Shown in pieces: positions 40,693 to 48,983 of a DNA stretch of 64,000 nt. This DNA comes from Tessaracoccus caeni (GTDB lineage Bacteria > Actinomycetota > Actinomycetes > Propionibacteriales > Propionibacteriaceae). The translations under genes were made by a program, and so were the position numbers. Where the stretch lies: contig NZ_JARGDO010000003.1 of assembly GCF_029211185.1 (NCBI RefSeq), positions 208,523 to 272,522 on the forward strand, in the 5' to 3' direction. Numbering within the stretch: position 1 is the stretch's first letter; every line of letters begins with the position of its first letter. Under the pieces are notes generated by a model that saw only the letters and a program-made list of their open reading frames with translations, ran no database searches and was not told where the DNA came from.

Positions 40693-41450
40693 GTTCCGCG
40701 CCGGTGACGGAGTTGAGCGACGAGCAGCGCGAGCGCTACGTGCGCAACATCGACGTGGTGGGCATGGGGGAGGAGGGGCAGCTGCGGCTGCTCAACTCGT
40801 CGGTGCTGGCCATTGGCGCCGGTGGCTTGGGCTCTGCCGCGCTGCCGTACCTGGCCGCGGCGGGCGTGGGGCGGATCGGCATCGTCGACGGCGACGCGGT
40901 GGAGTTGAAGAACATGCAGCGCCAGGTGCTGCACACCGAGCTTGGGCGCAACAAGGCCGTCTCTGCGATGGAGCGTCTGCGCGCGCTCAACCCCGACGTG
41001 GCGGTGGCCGCGTACCCCGACTACCTGGCCTTCGAGCGCGCGCGTGAGTTGTTCCCCCGCTACGACCTGGTGCTGGACTGCACCGACTCCTTCGGGGCGA
41101 AGTTCATGCTGTCGGACGCGGCGGAGGCGGTCGGCGCCCGGCTGATCTGGGCGACGGCGGTCGGCATGCAGGCGCAGTGCTCGGTCTTCGGTATGCCGGA
41201 TGAGCATGGCGACCGGCTGTACCTGCGCGATCTGCATCCGAAGGAACCGGCGGTCGGCGACTACCCGCAGGCCACCGATATCGGCATCCTCGGCGCGAAC
41301 GTCGGCCAGGTTGGCGCCATGCAGGCCGCCGAGGCGATCAAGCTGCTCGCCGGTTTCGGCCGCCCGCTGGTTGGTCGCGTCGCCGTCCTCGACACCTTGA
41401 ACGCCCGCTGGTCCACCCTCCCCCTGAGACGAGCGCCCCACGCTCTTTGA
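40674..41450 (+). CDS. moeB: MoeB/ThiF-type adenylyltransferase
   Basis: 258 residues of the E1-like family with the ATP loop GAGGLGSAALPYLAAAGVG, IVDGDAVELKNMQRQ, and DCTDSFGAKFMLSD. It adenylates the C terminus of MoaD before sulfuration. It lacks the two CxxC zinc motifs of E. coli MoeB and has no C-terminal rhodanese domain, so a separate sulfur donor is needed. GTG 40674 has TGGGAG seven bases upstream. The last codons and the stop lie inside a repeat element. Confidence 0.88.
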   Translation: MVAVSLSSAPVTELSDEQRERYVRNIDVVGMGEEGQLRLLNSSVLAIGAGGLGSAALPYLAAAGVGRIGIVDGDAVELKNMQRQVLHTELGRNKAVSAMERLRALNPDVAVAAYPDYLAFERARELFPRYDLVLDCTDSFGAKFMLSDAAEAVGARLIWATAVGMQAQCSVFGMPDEHGDRLYLRDLHPKEPAVGDYPQATDIGILGANVGQVGAMQAAEAIKLLAGFGRPLVGRVAVLDTLNARWSTLPLRRAPHAL

Positions 41451-41955
41451 GGTGCGAGCGTCAGCGAGCCTCGAAAAGAGTCGGCGCGACTTTGGGTTGG
41501 GGCTGCTTGTCGGCTGCCGGTTGGGTCTTTTCGAGGCTTCGGCTTGGGGCTCGTTCCTCGCCCTGAGCCTTCGCACCTCAAAGAGCGTCATTGGTGCTTC
41601 GCGCTCGTCTTGATTGTCGAGGCTTCGGCCCGGGGCTCGTTCCGGGTGCTGAGGAGCGAGGTACGAGCGTCTCGAAGTGCGCCCCGGCGCCTTCGCACCT
41701 CAAAGACCGTGATGATGACGCTCTTTGAGGTGCGAGCGCCAGCGAGCCTCGAAAAGAGTCGGCGCGAGTTTGGGTTGGGGCTGCTTGTCGGCTGTCGGGT
41801 GGGTCTTTTCGAGGCTTCGGCCCGGGGCTCGTTCCTCGCCCTGAGCCTTCGCACCTCAAAGAGCGTTATTGGTGCTTCGCGCTCGTCTTGATTGTCGAGG
41901 CTTCGGCTTGGGGCTCGTTCCTCGCCCTGAGCCTTCGCACCTCAAAGAGCGTGGC
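41440..41955 (+). repeat. tandem 149-bp TIR elements in a 278-bp repeat
   Basis: Two 149-bp units (41440-41588 and 41718-41866) have matching 18-bp termini ACGCTCTTTGAGGTGCGA and its complement, plus inner inverted arms GCCTCGAAAAGAG/CTTTTCGAGGC. The spacer after unit 1 (41589-41717) is repeated in shorter form after unit 2 (41867-41955). No coding sequence lies between 41451 and 42059; the last 100 bases hold the promoter and the TTGGAGG ribosome-binding site of the next gene. Confidence 0.85.
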
Positions 41956-42059
41956 GTCGGAAGCGATCCGGTTTTGACTATCTCCTATCGTGCGGGGATG
42001 CTGGGGGGAGTATCGGCCGCGACGCCGACCGCTGACTGTTTTCTCCTTGGAGGCCCCTC

Positions 42060-42818
42060 GTGAACGCCGCACCGACCCAGAACACTCCTCGGCGAGCCGT
42101 GGTGCCGACGCTGGTGATCGTCGTGGCTGTGGTGCTGATCGTGTTCGTCGTCTTCCTGCAGCGAGGTACCGCTCCGTCGGCGGAGACGCCGGCGTCTCCC
42201 GCGAACACCGCGCCCGCGACGGCGGAGACCGTCGCGCCGCCGACTGGCGAGGAAACAGCTCAGCCCGACCTCACGGCGATCGAACGTCGCGACGAGAACG
42301 ACCCGCTGACGGCCGGCTCGCCCGACGCGCCCGTCGGGATGGTCGTCTTCTCCGACTACCAGTGCGGCTACTGCGCCAAGTGGAGCGCCGAGACGCTTCC
42401 GACGATGCTCGAGTACGCCGAGCGCGGCGACCTGTGGATCGAGTGGCGCGACCTGAACATCTTCGACGAGCCGTCCCGGCGCGCCGCCCGCGCGTCCTAT
42501 GCCGCCGGGCTCCAGGACGCCTTCTGGCCCTATCACGATCAGCTGTACCCCGAGGGTAAGACGCGGTCCGCGGATCAGCTCACCGACGAGGCGCTGATCG
42601 CCCTCGCCGGTGAGCTCCAGCTGGACACCGAGCGCTTCGCCGTCGACATGAACGCCGAGGACACGGTGGCCGCCGTCGCCGCCAACGAGGAGCTGGGACG
42701 CCGGCTGGGAGCCTCGTCGACGCCGGCCTTCCTGCTGGGCGGCACCCCGATCGTCGGTGCGCAGCCGACGGAGGTGTTCGTCGAGGTCATCGAGACAGCC
42801 TTGGCCAATGGTGCGTGA
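42060..42818 (+). CDS. membrane-anchored DsbA-like thiol-disulfide protein
   Basis: 252 residues: one N-terminal membrane helix (about 14-36), a Pro/Ala/Thr-rich linker, then a thioredoxin-fold DsbA domain with active-site CGYC in FSDYQCGYCAKW and the cis-Pro STPAFLLGG. It should act outside the membrane in forming, breaking or isomerising disulfides. GTG start with TTGGAGG six bases upstream. The CcdA-like gene next to it can supply reducing power, so a reductive role (for example in cytochrome or metalloprotein maturation) is the best inference. Confidence 0.85.
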   Translation: MNAAPTQNTPRRAVVPTLVIVVAVVLIVFVVFLQRGTAPSAETPASPANTAPATAETVAPPTGEETAQPDLTAIERRDENDPLTAGSPDAPVGMVVFSDYQCGYCAKWSAETLPTMLEYAERGDLWIEWRDLNIFDEPSRRAARASYAAGLQDAFWPYHDQLYPEGKTRSADQLTDEALIALAGELQLDTERFAVDMNAEDTVAAVAANEELGRRLGASSTPAFLLGGTPIVGAQPTEVFVEVIETALANGA

Positions 42819-42873
42819 CGACGGCGCGTTCGAGTCGGTCTACCTGCTGCCGAGCTGGCCAATGGTGCCTGAC
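42802..42873 (+). repeat. 18-bp direct repeat pair between dsbA-like gene and ccdA
   Basis: TGGCCAATGGTGCGTGAC (42802-42819) recurs with one mismatch at 42856-42873, 54 bases later. The first copy overlaps the dsbA-like stop codon. The rest of the 146-bp gap shows nothing else. Confidence 0.6.
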
Positions 42874-42964
42874 ATCGACGAGTGCGACGACAAAGACGGC
42901 GTGAAGGGGCGTCGCGTGAGTCGGGCGCTTCTCTGCTTCTGCAGCGGATTCCGGGGCTGAACCG

Positions 42965-43810
42965 GTGGACATCGGCCTGGTCACGGCGTTTTTCGGGGGA
43001 GCGCTGGCCATCCTCAGTCCTTGCGGGGCCCTGCTGCTGCCCGCCTTCTTCGCGTCCACCGTCGGATCGGGGCCGCGCTTGCTGCTGCACGGCGGCATCT
43101 TCTATGCGGGCCTGCTGCTCGTCCTCGTGCCCCTCGGGGTGGGGGCCGGCGCGATCGGCGCTCTCTTCATAACGCACCGCACGGCGATCATCGGGGGCGC
43201 GTCGCTCCTGCTCGTGGCACTCGGGGTGATGCAGATCTTCGGGTTCGGCTTCGACGCCGCGCGGCTGCTGCCCGGCGGTCGGGCGCTCCAGGACCAGGCG
43301 GACTCCCGGGTGGGCCTGCTCAAGACCTTCTTGCTCGGCGCCACCAGTGGCGTCGCCGGATTCTGCGCCGGCCCGATCCTGGGCGCCGTGCTCACCATGG
43401 CGGCCGCGCAGGGCAGTGTCGTCGCGGCCGGGGTCCTGCTCGGCATCTACGGAGCGGGCATGGTGGTGCCGCTGCTGGTGATCGCGGCGCTCTGGGGCAG
43501 GATCGGCGAGCGGGCGCGGCGGGCGCTGCGCGGCCGTACCTTCACCGTCGCGGGCCGGGACTTTCACACCACGTCGGTGATCACCGGCGTCCTGATCGCT
43601 GCGGTGGGTGTGCTGTTCTGGGCCACCAATGGGCTGGTCACGGTGCCGGCCTTGTTACCGACGTCCGTCTCGGCCTGGCTGCAGGGGCGAAGCTCGGTGC
43701 TGGCCAACGGGTGGGTCGACATTGCCGCTATCGTGCTGGTCGCCGGCGTGGTCCTGGTGCTCTGGTGGCGGGCGCAGGGCCGCCGGGTATGCGAGGAAGG
43801 TGAAGCGTGA
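42965..43810 (+). CDS. ccdA: CcdA-type transmembrane thiol-disulfide transporter
   Basis: 281 residues with about six to seven helices. The two hallmark cysteines lie in ILSPCGALLLPAFF (helix 1) and GFCAGPILG (helix 4). CcdA proteins pass electrons from cytoplasmic thioredoxin to extracytoplasmic thiol proteins such as the neighbouring DsbA-like protein. GTG start chosen at 42965. Its stop overlaps the following MFS gene by GTGA. Confidence 0.85.
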   Translation: MDIGLVTAFFGGALAILSPCGALLLPAFFASTVGSGPRLLLHGGIFYAGLLLVLVPLGVGAGAIGALFITHRTAIIGGASLLLVALGVMQIFGFGFDAARLLPGGRALQDQADSRVGLLKTFLLGATSGVAGFCAGPILGAVLTMAAAQGSVVAAGVLLGIYGAGMVVPLLVIAALWGRIGERARRALRGRTFTVAGRDFHTTSVITGVLIAAVGVLFWATNGLVTVPALLPTSVSAWLQGRSSVLANGWVDIAAIVLVAGVVLVLWWRAQGRRVCEEGEA

Positions 43811-45060
43811 CCGCCATTGAATCGCAAGGGAAGTCGACGTCTGTGATCCAGCGACGCACCCTTCTCATCCTGGTGATCATGCAGGTGGTCGGCACCGTCG
43901 GGGTGGGCGTGGCGCCCTCGATCGGCATCCTGCTGGCCAGCGAGGTGACCGCGAACGAGGCATGGGCCGGTTTGGCGCGTACGGCGAGCACACTCGGTGC
44001 CGCGCTGTTCGGCCTGCCGCTCGGGAACCTCGCCGCGCGAGCCGGGCGACGAGTCGCGCTCTCGCTCGGCTGGTGGGTGGCCGCGGCCGGCAGCGCCATC
44101 CTGGTTGCCGCCGCGCAGTGGAGCCTCGTGGTGCCGCTGTTCATCGGTCTGCTGCTCATCGGCGCGGGCTCGGCGGCCGCGCTGCAGTCGCGCTTCGCCG
44201 CCACCGACCTGGCCGAGCCGCAGCACAAAGCGCGTTCGCTGGCGCTGGTGGTGTGGGTCGGCACCTTGGGCTCGGTGCTGGGCCCTAACCTCGGTGCGCC
44301 CGGCGAGATCCTTGGCGCGGCCACCGGACTGACGGTGTTCGCCAGCGCCTTCCTCATCGCGGCCGTCTGCCTGGCCCTGGCAGGAGTGATCGTCTTCGTC
44401 TGGCTTCGCCCCGACCCGCTGCTGCATGCCGCGCGCGAGTCGGGAGCGCCGCCCCACGCTGCGTCGAGGAAGGGGCGGATCAGGCGCATCTTCGCCGAGA
44501 TCAGGGCCAACCGTCCCGCCCGGATCGCGGTGATCGCGATCCTCACCGCCCAGATCGTGATGGTCGCGGTGATGACGATGACCCCGGTTCACATCGTGCA
44601 TCACGGCGGATCGGTGAACGTCGTGGGCATCACCATCAGCCTGCACGTCGTGGGCATGTTTGCCCTGTCGCCGCTTGTGGGTTGGATGGCCGATCGCTAC
44701 GGGCATCGGCTGGCGATGTGGATCGGCATCGCGATCTTCCTCGCCTCACTGCTCGTCGGGGCGCTCTGGCCCGACGACATGGGCTGGATCGTCGTCTCGC
44801 TGATTCTGCTGGGCGTCGGATGGTGTTTCGTCAACGTCGCTGCCTCGGCCCTGTTCAGCACCGCCGTCACACCGGAGACGCGAGCCTCGTCGCAGGGCGG
44901 CGTCGACGCGCTGTCCAACCTCTTCGGCGCCACGGCCGCCTTCCTCGCCGGACCACTACTGGCGGCGAGTAGCTTCGCGACGCTGTCGCTGCTGTCGATG
45001 GTGGTGTTGGTTCCGCTGGCGCTGCTGATCGTCCGTCCACTGGCTCGATCCGGCCCTTAA
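43807..45060 (+). CDS. MFS transporter
   Basis: 417 residues with 12 predicted helices and the MFS loops GNLAARAGRRVAL and GWMADRYGHRLAM. Substrate cannot be inferred; it is coupled by GTGA to ccdA, so it may export a thiol or metal-related compound, which is only a guess. A diverged copy of its last 22 codons with the following terminator lies at 46488-46600, beyond the inserted ATPase gene. Confidence 0.82.
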   Translation: MTAIESQGKSTSVIQRRTLLILVIMQVVGTVGVGVAPSIGILLASEVTANEAWAGLARTASTLGAALFGLPLGNLAARAGRRVALSLGWWVAAAGSAILVAAAQWSLVVPLFIGLLLIGAGSAAALQSRFAATDLAEPQHKARSLALVVWVGTLGSVLGPNLGAPGEILGAATGLTVFASAFLIAAVCLALAGVIVFVWLRPDPLLHAARESGAPPHAASRKGRIRRIFAEIRANRPARIAVIAILTAQIVMVAVMTMTPVHIVHHGGSVNVVGITISLHVVGMFALSPLVGWMADRYGHRLAMWIGIAIFLASLLVGALWPDDMGWIVVSLILLGVGWCFVNVAASALFSTAVTPETRASSQGGVDALSNLFGATAAFLAGPLLAASSFATLSLLSMVVLVPLALLIVRPLARSGP

Positions 45061-45107
45061 CCGCTTGCTTAACCACCGAAGTCAGTGGTTAAGCAAGCGG
45101 TTAAGGG
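45054..45107. terminator. bidirectional 23-bp hairpin terminator T1
   Basis: Perfect 23-base arms (45054-45076 and 45085-45107) around an 8-base loop. It includes the stop codon of the MFS gene and ends 8 bases from the convergent ATPase gene, so it can serve both. Confidence 0.88.
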
Positions 45108-45114
45108 GCTCCGC

Positions 45115-46386
45115 TCATGGCCCAAGTAGCGCCAGTGGAACGACGGCGGTGCCGTCGGGCAGCCGATGTGCGAACTGTCCAGTGTTGATGATCAGCCGGT
45201 CGACCACCAGGTCGTCGGTGGACTCGGTGAGCCACGAGAGATGCTTGGTGTCCGCAGCGGATACGGAGTTCGACAGCTTGACTTCAATAGCCACCACACG
45301 GTGATCGTCGCGTTCGACGATGAGATCGACCTCGTGGTCGCCATTGCGAGTTCGAAGGTGGGAAACTCGTCCACCGATCTGTTCCGCGAAGACACGCACA
45401 GTCATCACAACCAGCGATTCGAACAACGCCCCGAGAAGCGTGCCTTCGCGAGAAATGCCGCCGTCGATCTGGTCGGTGAGCAGCGAGTCTTCGGTTGCGC
45501 CGAGAAGACGAGCGGCGAGGGCTGGGTCGACGAGGTGATGCTTGGGCACCTGGGCGAGGCGGCTCAGCGGGTTGAAAACGGGAGTCCAAGCGGGGAGAGG
45601 CTCAAGGATCATCATCCGCTCGAGCAGTTCCCGGTATACGCCGGCGGTGACGCGCGAGAGTTTGTCCGAGTCGCCAGGCGTGGCGGCATTGAGGATCTTC
45701 GTGTAGTTCGTGGTCGTCGAAGTCGCCGCCGCGTAGGCGGTAAGCCATGCCCGCAAGGCGGCGGGTCGTCGCACCTCGACGCCCAACTCGGGGATGTCGT
45801 GCTCCACCGAGTTGGTGAGGTATGAGTCGATCTGACGGAGTCGGTAGCCGGGGGGATCCTGTCGCACTCCGGGCAGCCCGGACCAGAGGATCTCCCTGGT
45901 GTAGTCCCTCAGGGAGAACTCGCAGTGTCCAGCTACCGGCTGGGCCTCGCCTGCCAGGATGCGTGAGAAGGACACGCTCGGAGTGCACACACCTCGTTCG
46001 GGAAGTGTCATCGGCCGCATGCGGAGTCGTACGATCCGTCCGGCTCCCGAATGCAGACGGGCACCTGAAGCGGGGGCGGACGAGCCCGTGAGGATGAAAC
46101 GGCCGGGGATTCGTTCTCGGTCGACTTCGCGGCGCACGACGTCCCACACCGGCGGGACCAGCTGCCACTCGTCAATGAGAGTCGGCGGTGCCATACCGAG
46201 GATGACCTCTGGGTCGGCTTCCACGTTGGAGCGGACGCCGGCGCGATCCAGGTTGAGGGTGGACGACGCGTATTGCTGCGCCGTTGCTGTCTTTCCGACG
46301 CCCTTGGCGCCTTCGATGGCGATGGCGGGCAGCCCGGAAAGCAGGTCCTTCAGGAGGGGGTCGACGACCCGAGACTGGTACTCCAT
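45115..46386 (-). CDS. AAA ATPase with DUF4143 domain, copy 1
   Basis: 423 residues. Walker A EGAKGVGKTATAQQ, Walker B PTLIDEWQLVPPVWD, sensor RFILTGSSAP, and a C-terminal DUF4143/PD-(D/E)XK-like fold with DHEVDLIVERDD and VVAIEVKL. The function of this widespread family is unknown. ATG 46386 was taken because its relatives start there; ATG 46401 is five codons earlier and lies inside the upstream repeat. It is convergent to the MFS gene and flanked by duplicated MFS-tail/terminator segments, suggesting it arrived as a cassette. It is a paralogue of the gene at 50344. Confidence 0.85.
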   Translation of the reverse strand: MEYQSRVVDPLLKDLLSGLPAIAIEGAKGVGKTATAQQYASSTLNLDRAGVRSNVEADPEVILGMAPPTLIDEWQLVPPVWDVVRREVDRERIPGRFILTGSSAPASGARLHSGAGRIVRLRMRPMTLPERGVCTPSVSFSRILAGEAQPVAGHCEFSLRDYTREILWSGLPGVRQDPPGYRLRQIDSYLTNSVEHDIPELGVEVRRPAALRAWLTAYAAATSTTTNYTKILNAATPGDSDKLSRVTAGVYRELLERMMILEPLPAWTPVFNPLSRLAQVPKHHLVDPALAARLLGATEDSLLTDQIDGGISREGTLLGALFESLVVMTVRVFAEQIGGRVSHLRTRNGDHEVDLIVERDDHRVVAIEVKLSNSVSAADTKHLSWLTESTDDLVVDRLIINTGQFAHRLPDGTAVVPLALLGP

Positions 46387-46396
46387 CCCACTACTA

Positions 46397-46431
46397 TACA
46401 TCTAGCAGATATTCTGCTTTACATTTAGCAG
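46397..46431 (-). promoter_or_regulatory. direct-repeat operator of ATPase copy 1
   Basis: TACATCTAGCAG (46397-46408) and TACATTTAGCAG (46420-46431) are 23 bases apart, with the palindrome AGCAGA-TAT-TCTGCT (46404-46418) between. They sit at the start codon, where a repressor would block transcription. Confidence 0.5.
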
Positions 46432-46487
46432 CAGTTGTACTGTGCGTCTAGCCGCCCTCGCGGGTTGCCTTCTGTGGTGGAGCTGCC

Positions 46488-46554
46488 GTCGATGGTGGTG
46501 TTGGCTCCACTCGCGCTGCTGATCGTGCGCCCCCCGACCCGTCCACGCGCTTAA
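46488..46554 (+). pseudogene. remnant of the MFS gene 3' end
   Basis: 67 bases that align without gaps to 44994-45060, the end of the MFS gene. The reading frame gives SMVVLAPLALLIVRPPTRPRA and a stop, against SMVVLVPLALLIVRPLARSGP in the intact gene. Nothing upstream continues the reading frame homology, so it is a tail-only duplication. Confidence 0.8.
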
Positions 46555-46600
46555 CCGCTTGCTAGACCGCCGAAGTCGGTGGTCTAGCAAGCGGCTAAGC
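46549..46600. terminator. hairpin terminator T2, diverged copy of T1
   Basis: 23-base arms (46549-46571 and 46578-46600) with two G-T pairs and a 6-base loop. It is homologous to T1 and lies 3 bases from the end of the minus-strand LysR gene, which it can terminate. The rest of 46402-46548 holds the ATPase operator and the MFS remnant. Confidence 0.8.
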
Positions 46601-46603
46601 GGG

Positions 46604-47509
46604 CTAAAGGCGGCCAGGATGCTTGGTGGCGATCGTCAGGAGGTGGGCCGGGGCGCCGCGGAGGCGTCGCGGGCCCTTCCAGATCGCGGTGAGTGGGCGA
46701 CGAAGGGCAGTGTTCCGCAGCGGAACCCGCCTCAGTTCGCCCGTCGAGAGCTGTGTGCGCACCGCGAGCACGCTCAGCACCGCGGGGCCCGCCCCGGCGG
46801 CGACGGCGACCCGCACCGCCGCGTTGCTGCCAAGTACCTGGGTCGGCTCGGCCAGCGGCAGGCCGTTCATCAGTTCCTCGAAGGCGTTCCTGGTGCCCGA
46901 GCCGCCCTCGCGCACGATCAACGGGGTGGTGGCGAGTTCCTCCAGCGCGATGCCGTCGGATCGTGCGGCCCAGGGGTGGTGCGGAGCGACCACCAGCGCC
47001 AGCTCATCCTGCCGGAGCGGAGCGGTGTTGAGGGTCGGCGGGAGGTTCGGCGTCTCCACGAGACCGAGCTGGAGCGTGCCGTCCAGCGTCTCGTTGATGA
47101 CCTGGGCGGAGTTGTGGACGTGGACCTCCACCCGCACCCGAGGCTCGGCTCGACGCAGTTCCGCCAGCCATGCGGGAAGGAGGTGTTCGGCGATCGTCAT
47201 GCTTGCGCCCACCTGCAATTCGATGACGTCGTGGTCGTGGGAGTGGTGCAGCCAGTCGGAGAACTCGTCGGCCGCGTCGAGGAGCCGCCTGGCGTGGGCG
47301 GCGAAGAGCAGGCCCGTGGAGGTGGGGCGGGAGCCACGAGGGTGGCGCTTCAGCAGCGGGGCGCCTGCCTCGGCCTCCAATTGGGCGATCATCCGGCTGG
47401 CATTGGGCTGGTACATGCCCATCTTGCGTGCTCCGGCGCCGAGACTGCCCTCGTCGACGACGGCCAGGAAGAGGGCCAGTGCCTGGAGATTGGGCAATCG
47501 ATTGCTCAT
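46604..47509 (-). CDS. LysR-family transcriptional regulator
   Basis: 301 residues. N-terminal HTH: NLQALALFLAVVDEGSLGAGARKMGMYQPNASRMIAQLE; then a two-lobed periplasmic-binding-like effector domain (QVGASMTIAEHLLPAWL, PLIVREGGSGTRNAFEELM), closest in look to CysB/CbbR/YeiE types. It is divergent from the YeiH-like gene, the classic yeiE-yeiH arrangement, and probably controls it in response to an anion or metabolite. The MITE copy A now sits between the two, so the old promoter arrangement may be disturbed. Confidence 0.88.
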   Translation of the reverse strand: MSNRLPNLQALALFLAVVDEGSLGAGARKMGMYQPNASRMIAQLEAEAGAPLLKRHPRGSRPTSTGLLFAAHARRLLDAADEFSDWLHHSHDHDVIELQVGASMTIAEHLLPAWLAELRRAEPRVRVEVHVHNSAQVINETLDGTLQLGLVETPNLPPTLNTAPLRQDELALVVAPHHPWAARSDGIALEELATTPLIVREGGSGTRNAFEELMNGLPLAEPTQVLGSNAAVRVAVAAGAGPAVLSVLAVRTQLSTGELRRVPLRNTALRRPLTAIWKGPRRLRGAPAHLLTIATKHPGRL

Positions 47510-47587
47510 ATCGCAATGATATGGCCTGTGCGGGAACTGCCGTCTACCGGGATGAGTCCGGCGCCGGGAATATGGTGGGCGTGCTTA

Positions 47588-47747
47588 GAGATTCCGCAAG
47601 TAGGTGGTGCCGTAGCGAGGACGTGCTGGATGGATGAGCTGGCAAGACGGAGAACGAAACTGCCATTGGACATGCCAGTGAGTTCGACAACGAAGCCAGG
47701 TCGCCATCCAGTGCGCCGCAGTAGGTGCCACCTACTTGCGGGATCTC
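47588..47747 (+). mobile_element. 160-bp MITE copy A
   Basis: Termini GAGATTCCGCAAGTAGGTGG and GAGATCCCGCAAGTAGGTGG (the latter as complement) form inverted repeats. Flanks are TTA (47585-47587) and TCA (47748-47750), consistent with a TNA target duplication. Copy A and the complement of copy B differ at only 9 of 162 aligned bases. No transposase is encoded. Confidence 0.85.
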
Positions 47748-48823
47748 TCACTCCGACCACCACGCCGACCACACTCCGATCACGCCCGACCCGATCGCGC
47801 CCGACGACGTCTCCCGGCTCCCTGGTACCCGGCGTCGTGCTGAGCCTCGCCGCGGCGGCGACGGCCTATGCCGTCAACCGACTGCTGCCTGGGATGAGCC
47901 CGCTCGTGGTGGCGATCGTGCTCGGGGTGCTCGCCGCGAATGTGGTCCGTCTTCCCGAGGCGACGGCCCCGGGCGTCGCATTCTCCGCGAAGCGGCTGCT
48001 TCGTCTGGGGATCGTGTTCCTCGGCCTGAAGCTGGCGCTGGCGGACATCGTCGCGCTGGGTGCGCCGATGCTGCTGGTCATCGTCGGAATCGTCACGATC
48101 GGCATCTTCGGCACCCTGCTCATCGGTCGGCTGCTGCGCGTGCCGAAGGGCTTGAGCCTGTTGATCGCCTGCGGGTTCTCGATCTGCGGCGCGGCTGCGG
48201 TCGCCGGTGTGGCGGGCGTCGTCGATCCTGACGACGAAGCCGAGGGGGACACCATCACCGCCGTGGCATTGGTGGTGCTCTTCGGAACGCTGATGATCCC
48301 CTTGGTGCCGCTGCTGGCGCCGTTGCTGGGCCTGCCCATCGAGGCGGCCGGCATGTGGGCGGGTGGATCCATCCACGAGGTCGCGCAGGTGGTCGCTGCC
48401 GGAGGGCTGCTGGGTGGGACCGCGCTGAGCGTCGCCGTCGTAGTCAAGCTCGGGCGGGTGCTGCTGCTCGCTCCGGTGGCGGCCGTGCTGAGCATCCGGC
48501 AGCGACGAGCGGTGCGTGCTGCTGTGGAGGCAGGGCAGCCCAACGCTGCAGCGAAGTTGCCGCCGGTGGTTCCGCTGTTCGTCGTCGGGTTCCTGGCGAT
48601 GGTCTTGCTGCGATCCTTCGCTCCTCTTCCGACCGCGGCGCTCGCCGTCGGGGAGATGCTCCAGACGGGCCTGCTGTCCGCCGCCATGTTCGCCCTGGGA
48701 TGCGGTGTGAAGCTGCGGAGTCTGGCGAAGGTGGGGCTGAAGCCGTTCATCCTGGCCGCGCTCGCGACGGTGCTGGTCGCCTTCGTAGCCCTACTTGGCA
48801 TCACCGTCGTCGCGCCCGTCTAA
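47630..48823 (+). CDS. yeiH: YeiH family putative sulfate exporter
   Basis: The conserved part begins near PGVVLSLAAAATAYAVNRLLPGMSP (about 47828) and runs through 9-10 helices with IVFLGLKLALADI, GFSICGAAAVAGVAGVV and WAGGSIHEVAQVVAAGG, typical of YeiH/UPF0324 membrane proteins. No normal start exists just before that part. The best one with a ribosome-binding site is ATG 47630, inside MITE copy A, preceded by GAGGA and in frame; GTG 47837 is the alternative. The stop TAA is the target duplication of copy B. Sulfate export is a family prediction only. Confidence 0.8.
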   Translation: MDELARRRTKLPLDMPVSSTTKPGRHPVRRSRCHLLAGSLTPTTTPTTLRSRPTRSRPTTSPGSLVPGVVLSLAAAATAYAVNRLLPGMSPLVVAIVLGVLAANVVRLPEATAPGVAFSAKRLLRLGIVFLGLKLALADIVALGAPMLLVIVGIVTIGIFGTLLIGRLLRVPKGLSLLIACGFSICGAAAVAGVAGVVDPDDEAEGDTITAVALVVLFGTLMIPLVPLLAPLLGLPIEAAGMWAGGSIHEVAQVVAAGGLLGGTALSVAVVVKLGRVLLLAPVAAVLSIRQRRAVRAAVEAGQPNAAAKLPPVVPLFVVGFLAMVLLRSFAPLPTAALAVGEMLQTGLLSAAMFALGCGVKLRSLAKVGLKPFILAALATVLVAFVALLGITVVAPV

Positions 48824-48983
48824 GAGATCCCGCAAGTAGGTGGCACCTACTGCGGCGCACTGGATGGCGACCTGGCTTCGTTGTCCAACTCACTGGCATA
48901 CCCAATGGCAGTCTCGTTCTCCGCCTTGCCATGTCATCCATCCAGCACGTCCTCGCAACGGCACCACCTACTTGCGGAACCTC
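48824..48983 (-). mobile_element. 160-bp MITE copy B, inverted relative to copy A
   Basis: Exact TAA duplications flank the element (48821-48823, which is the yeiH stop, and 48984-48986). Its termini match copy A in inverted order. The moeA ribosome-binding site begins about 30 bases beyond it, so the moeA promoter may lie in the element or in the remaining 40 bases. Confidence 0.88.

Noticed and set aside
42819..42960. A small gene between the dsbA-like gene and ccdA
   Set aside because: The short frame overlaps the dsbA-like end, has no ribosome-binding site and looks like a chance frame across the direct repeat.
46559..47629. Upstream extension of the yeiH frame to 754 residues
   Set aside because: The extra part is antisense to the LysR gene and lacks any family similarity; only the part from MITE copy A onward is credible.
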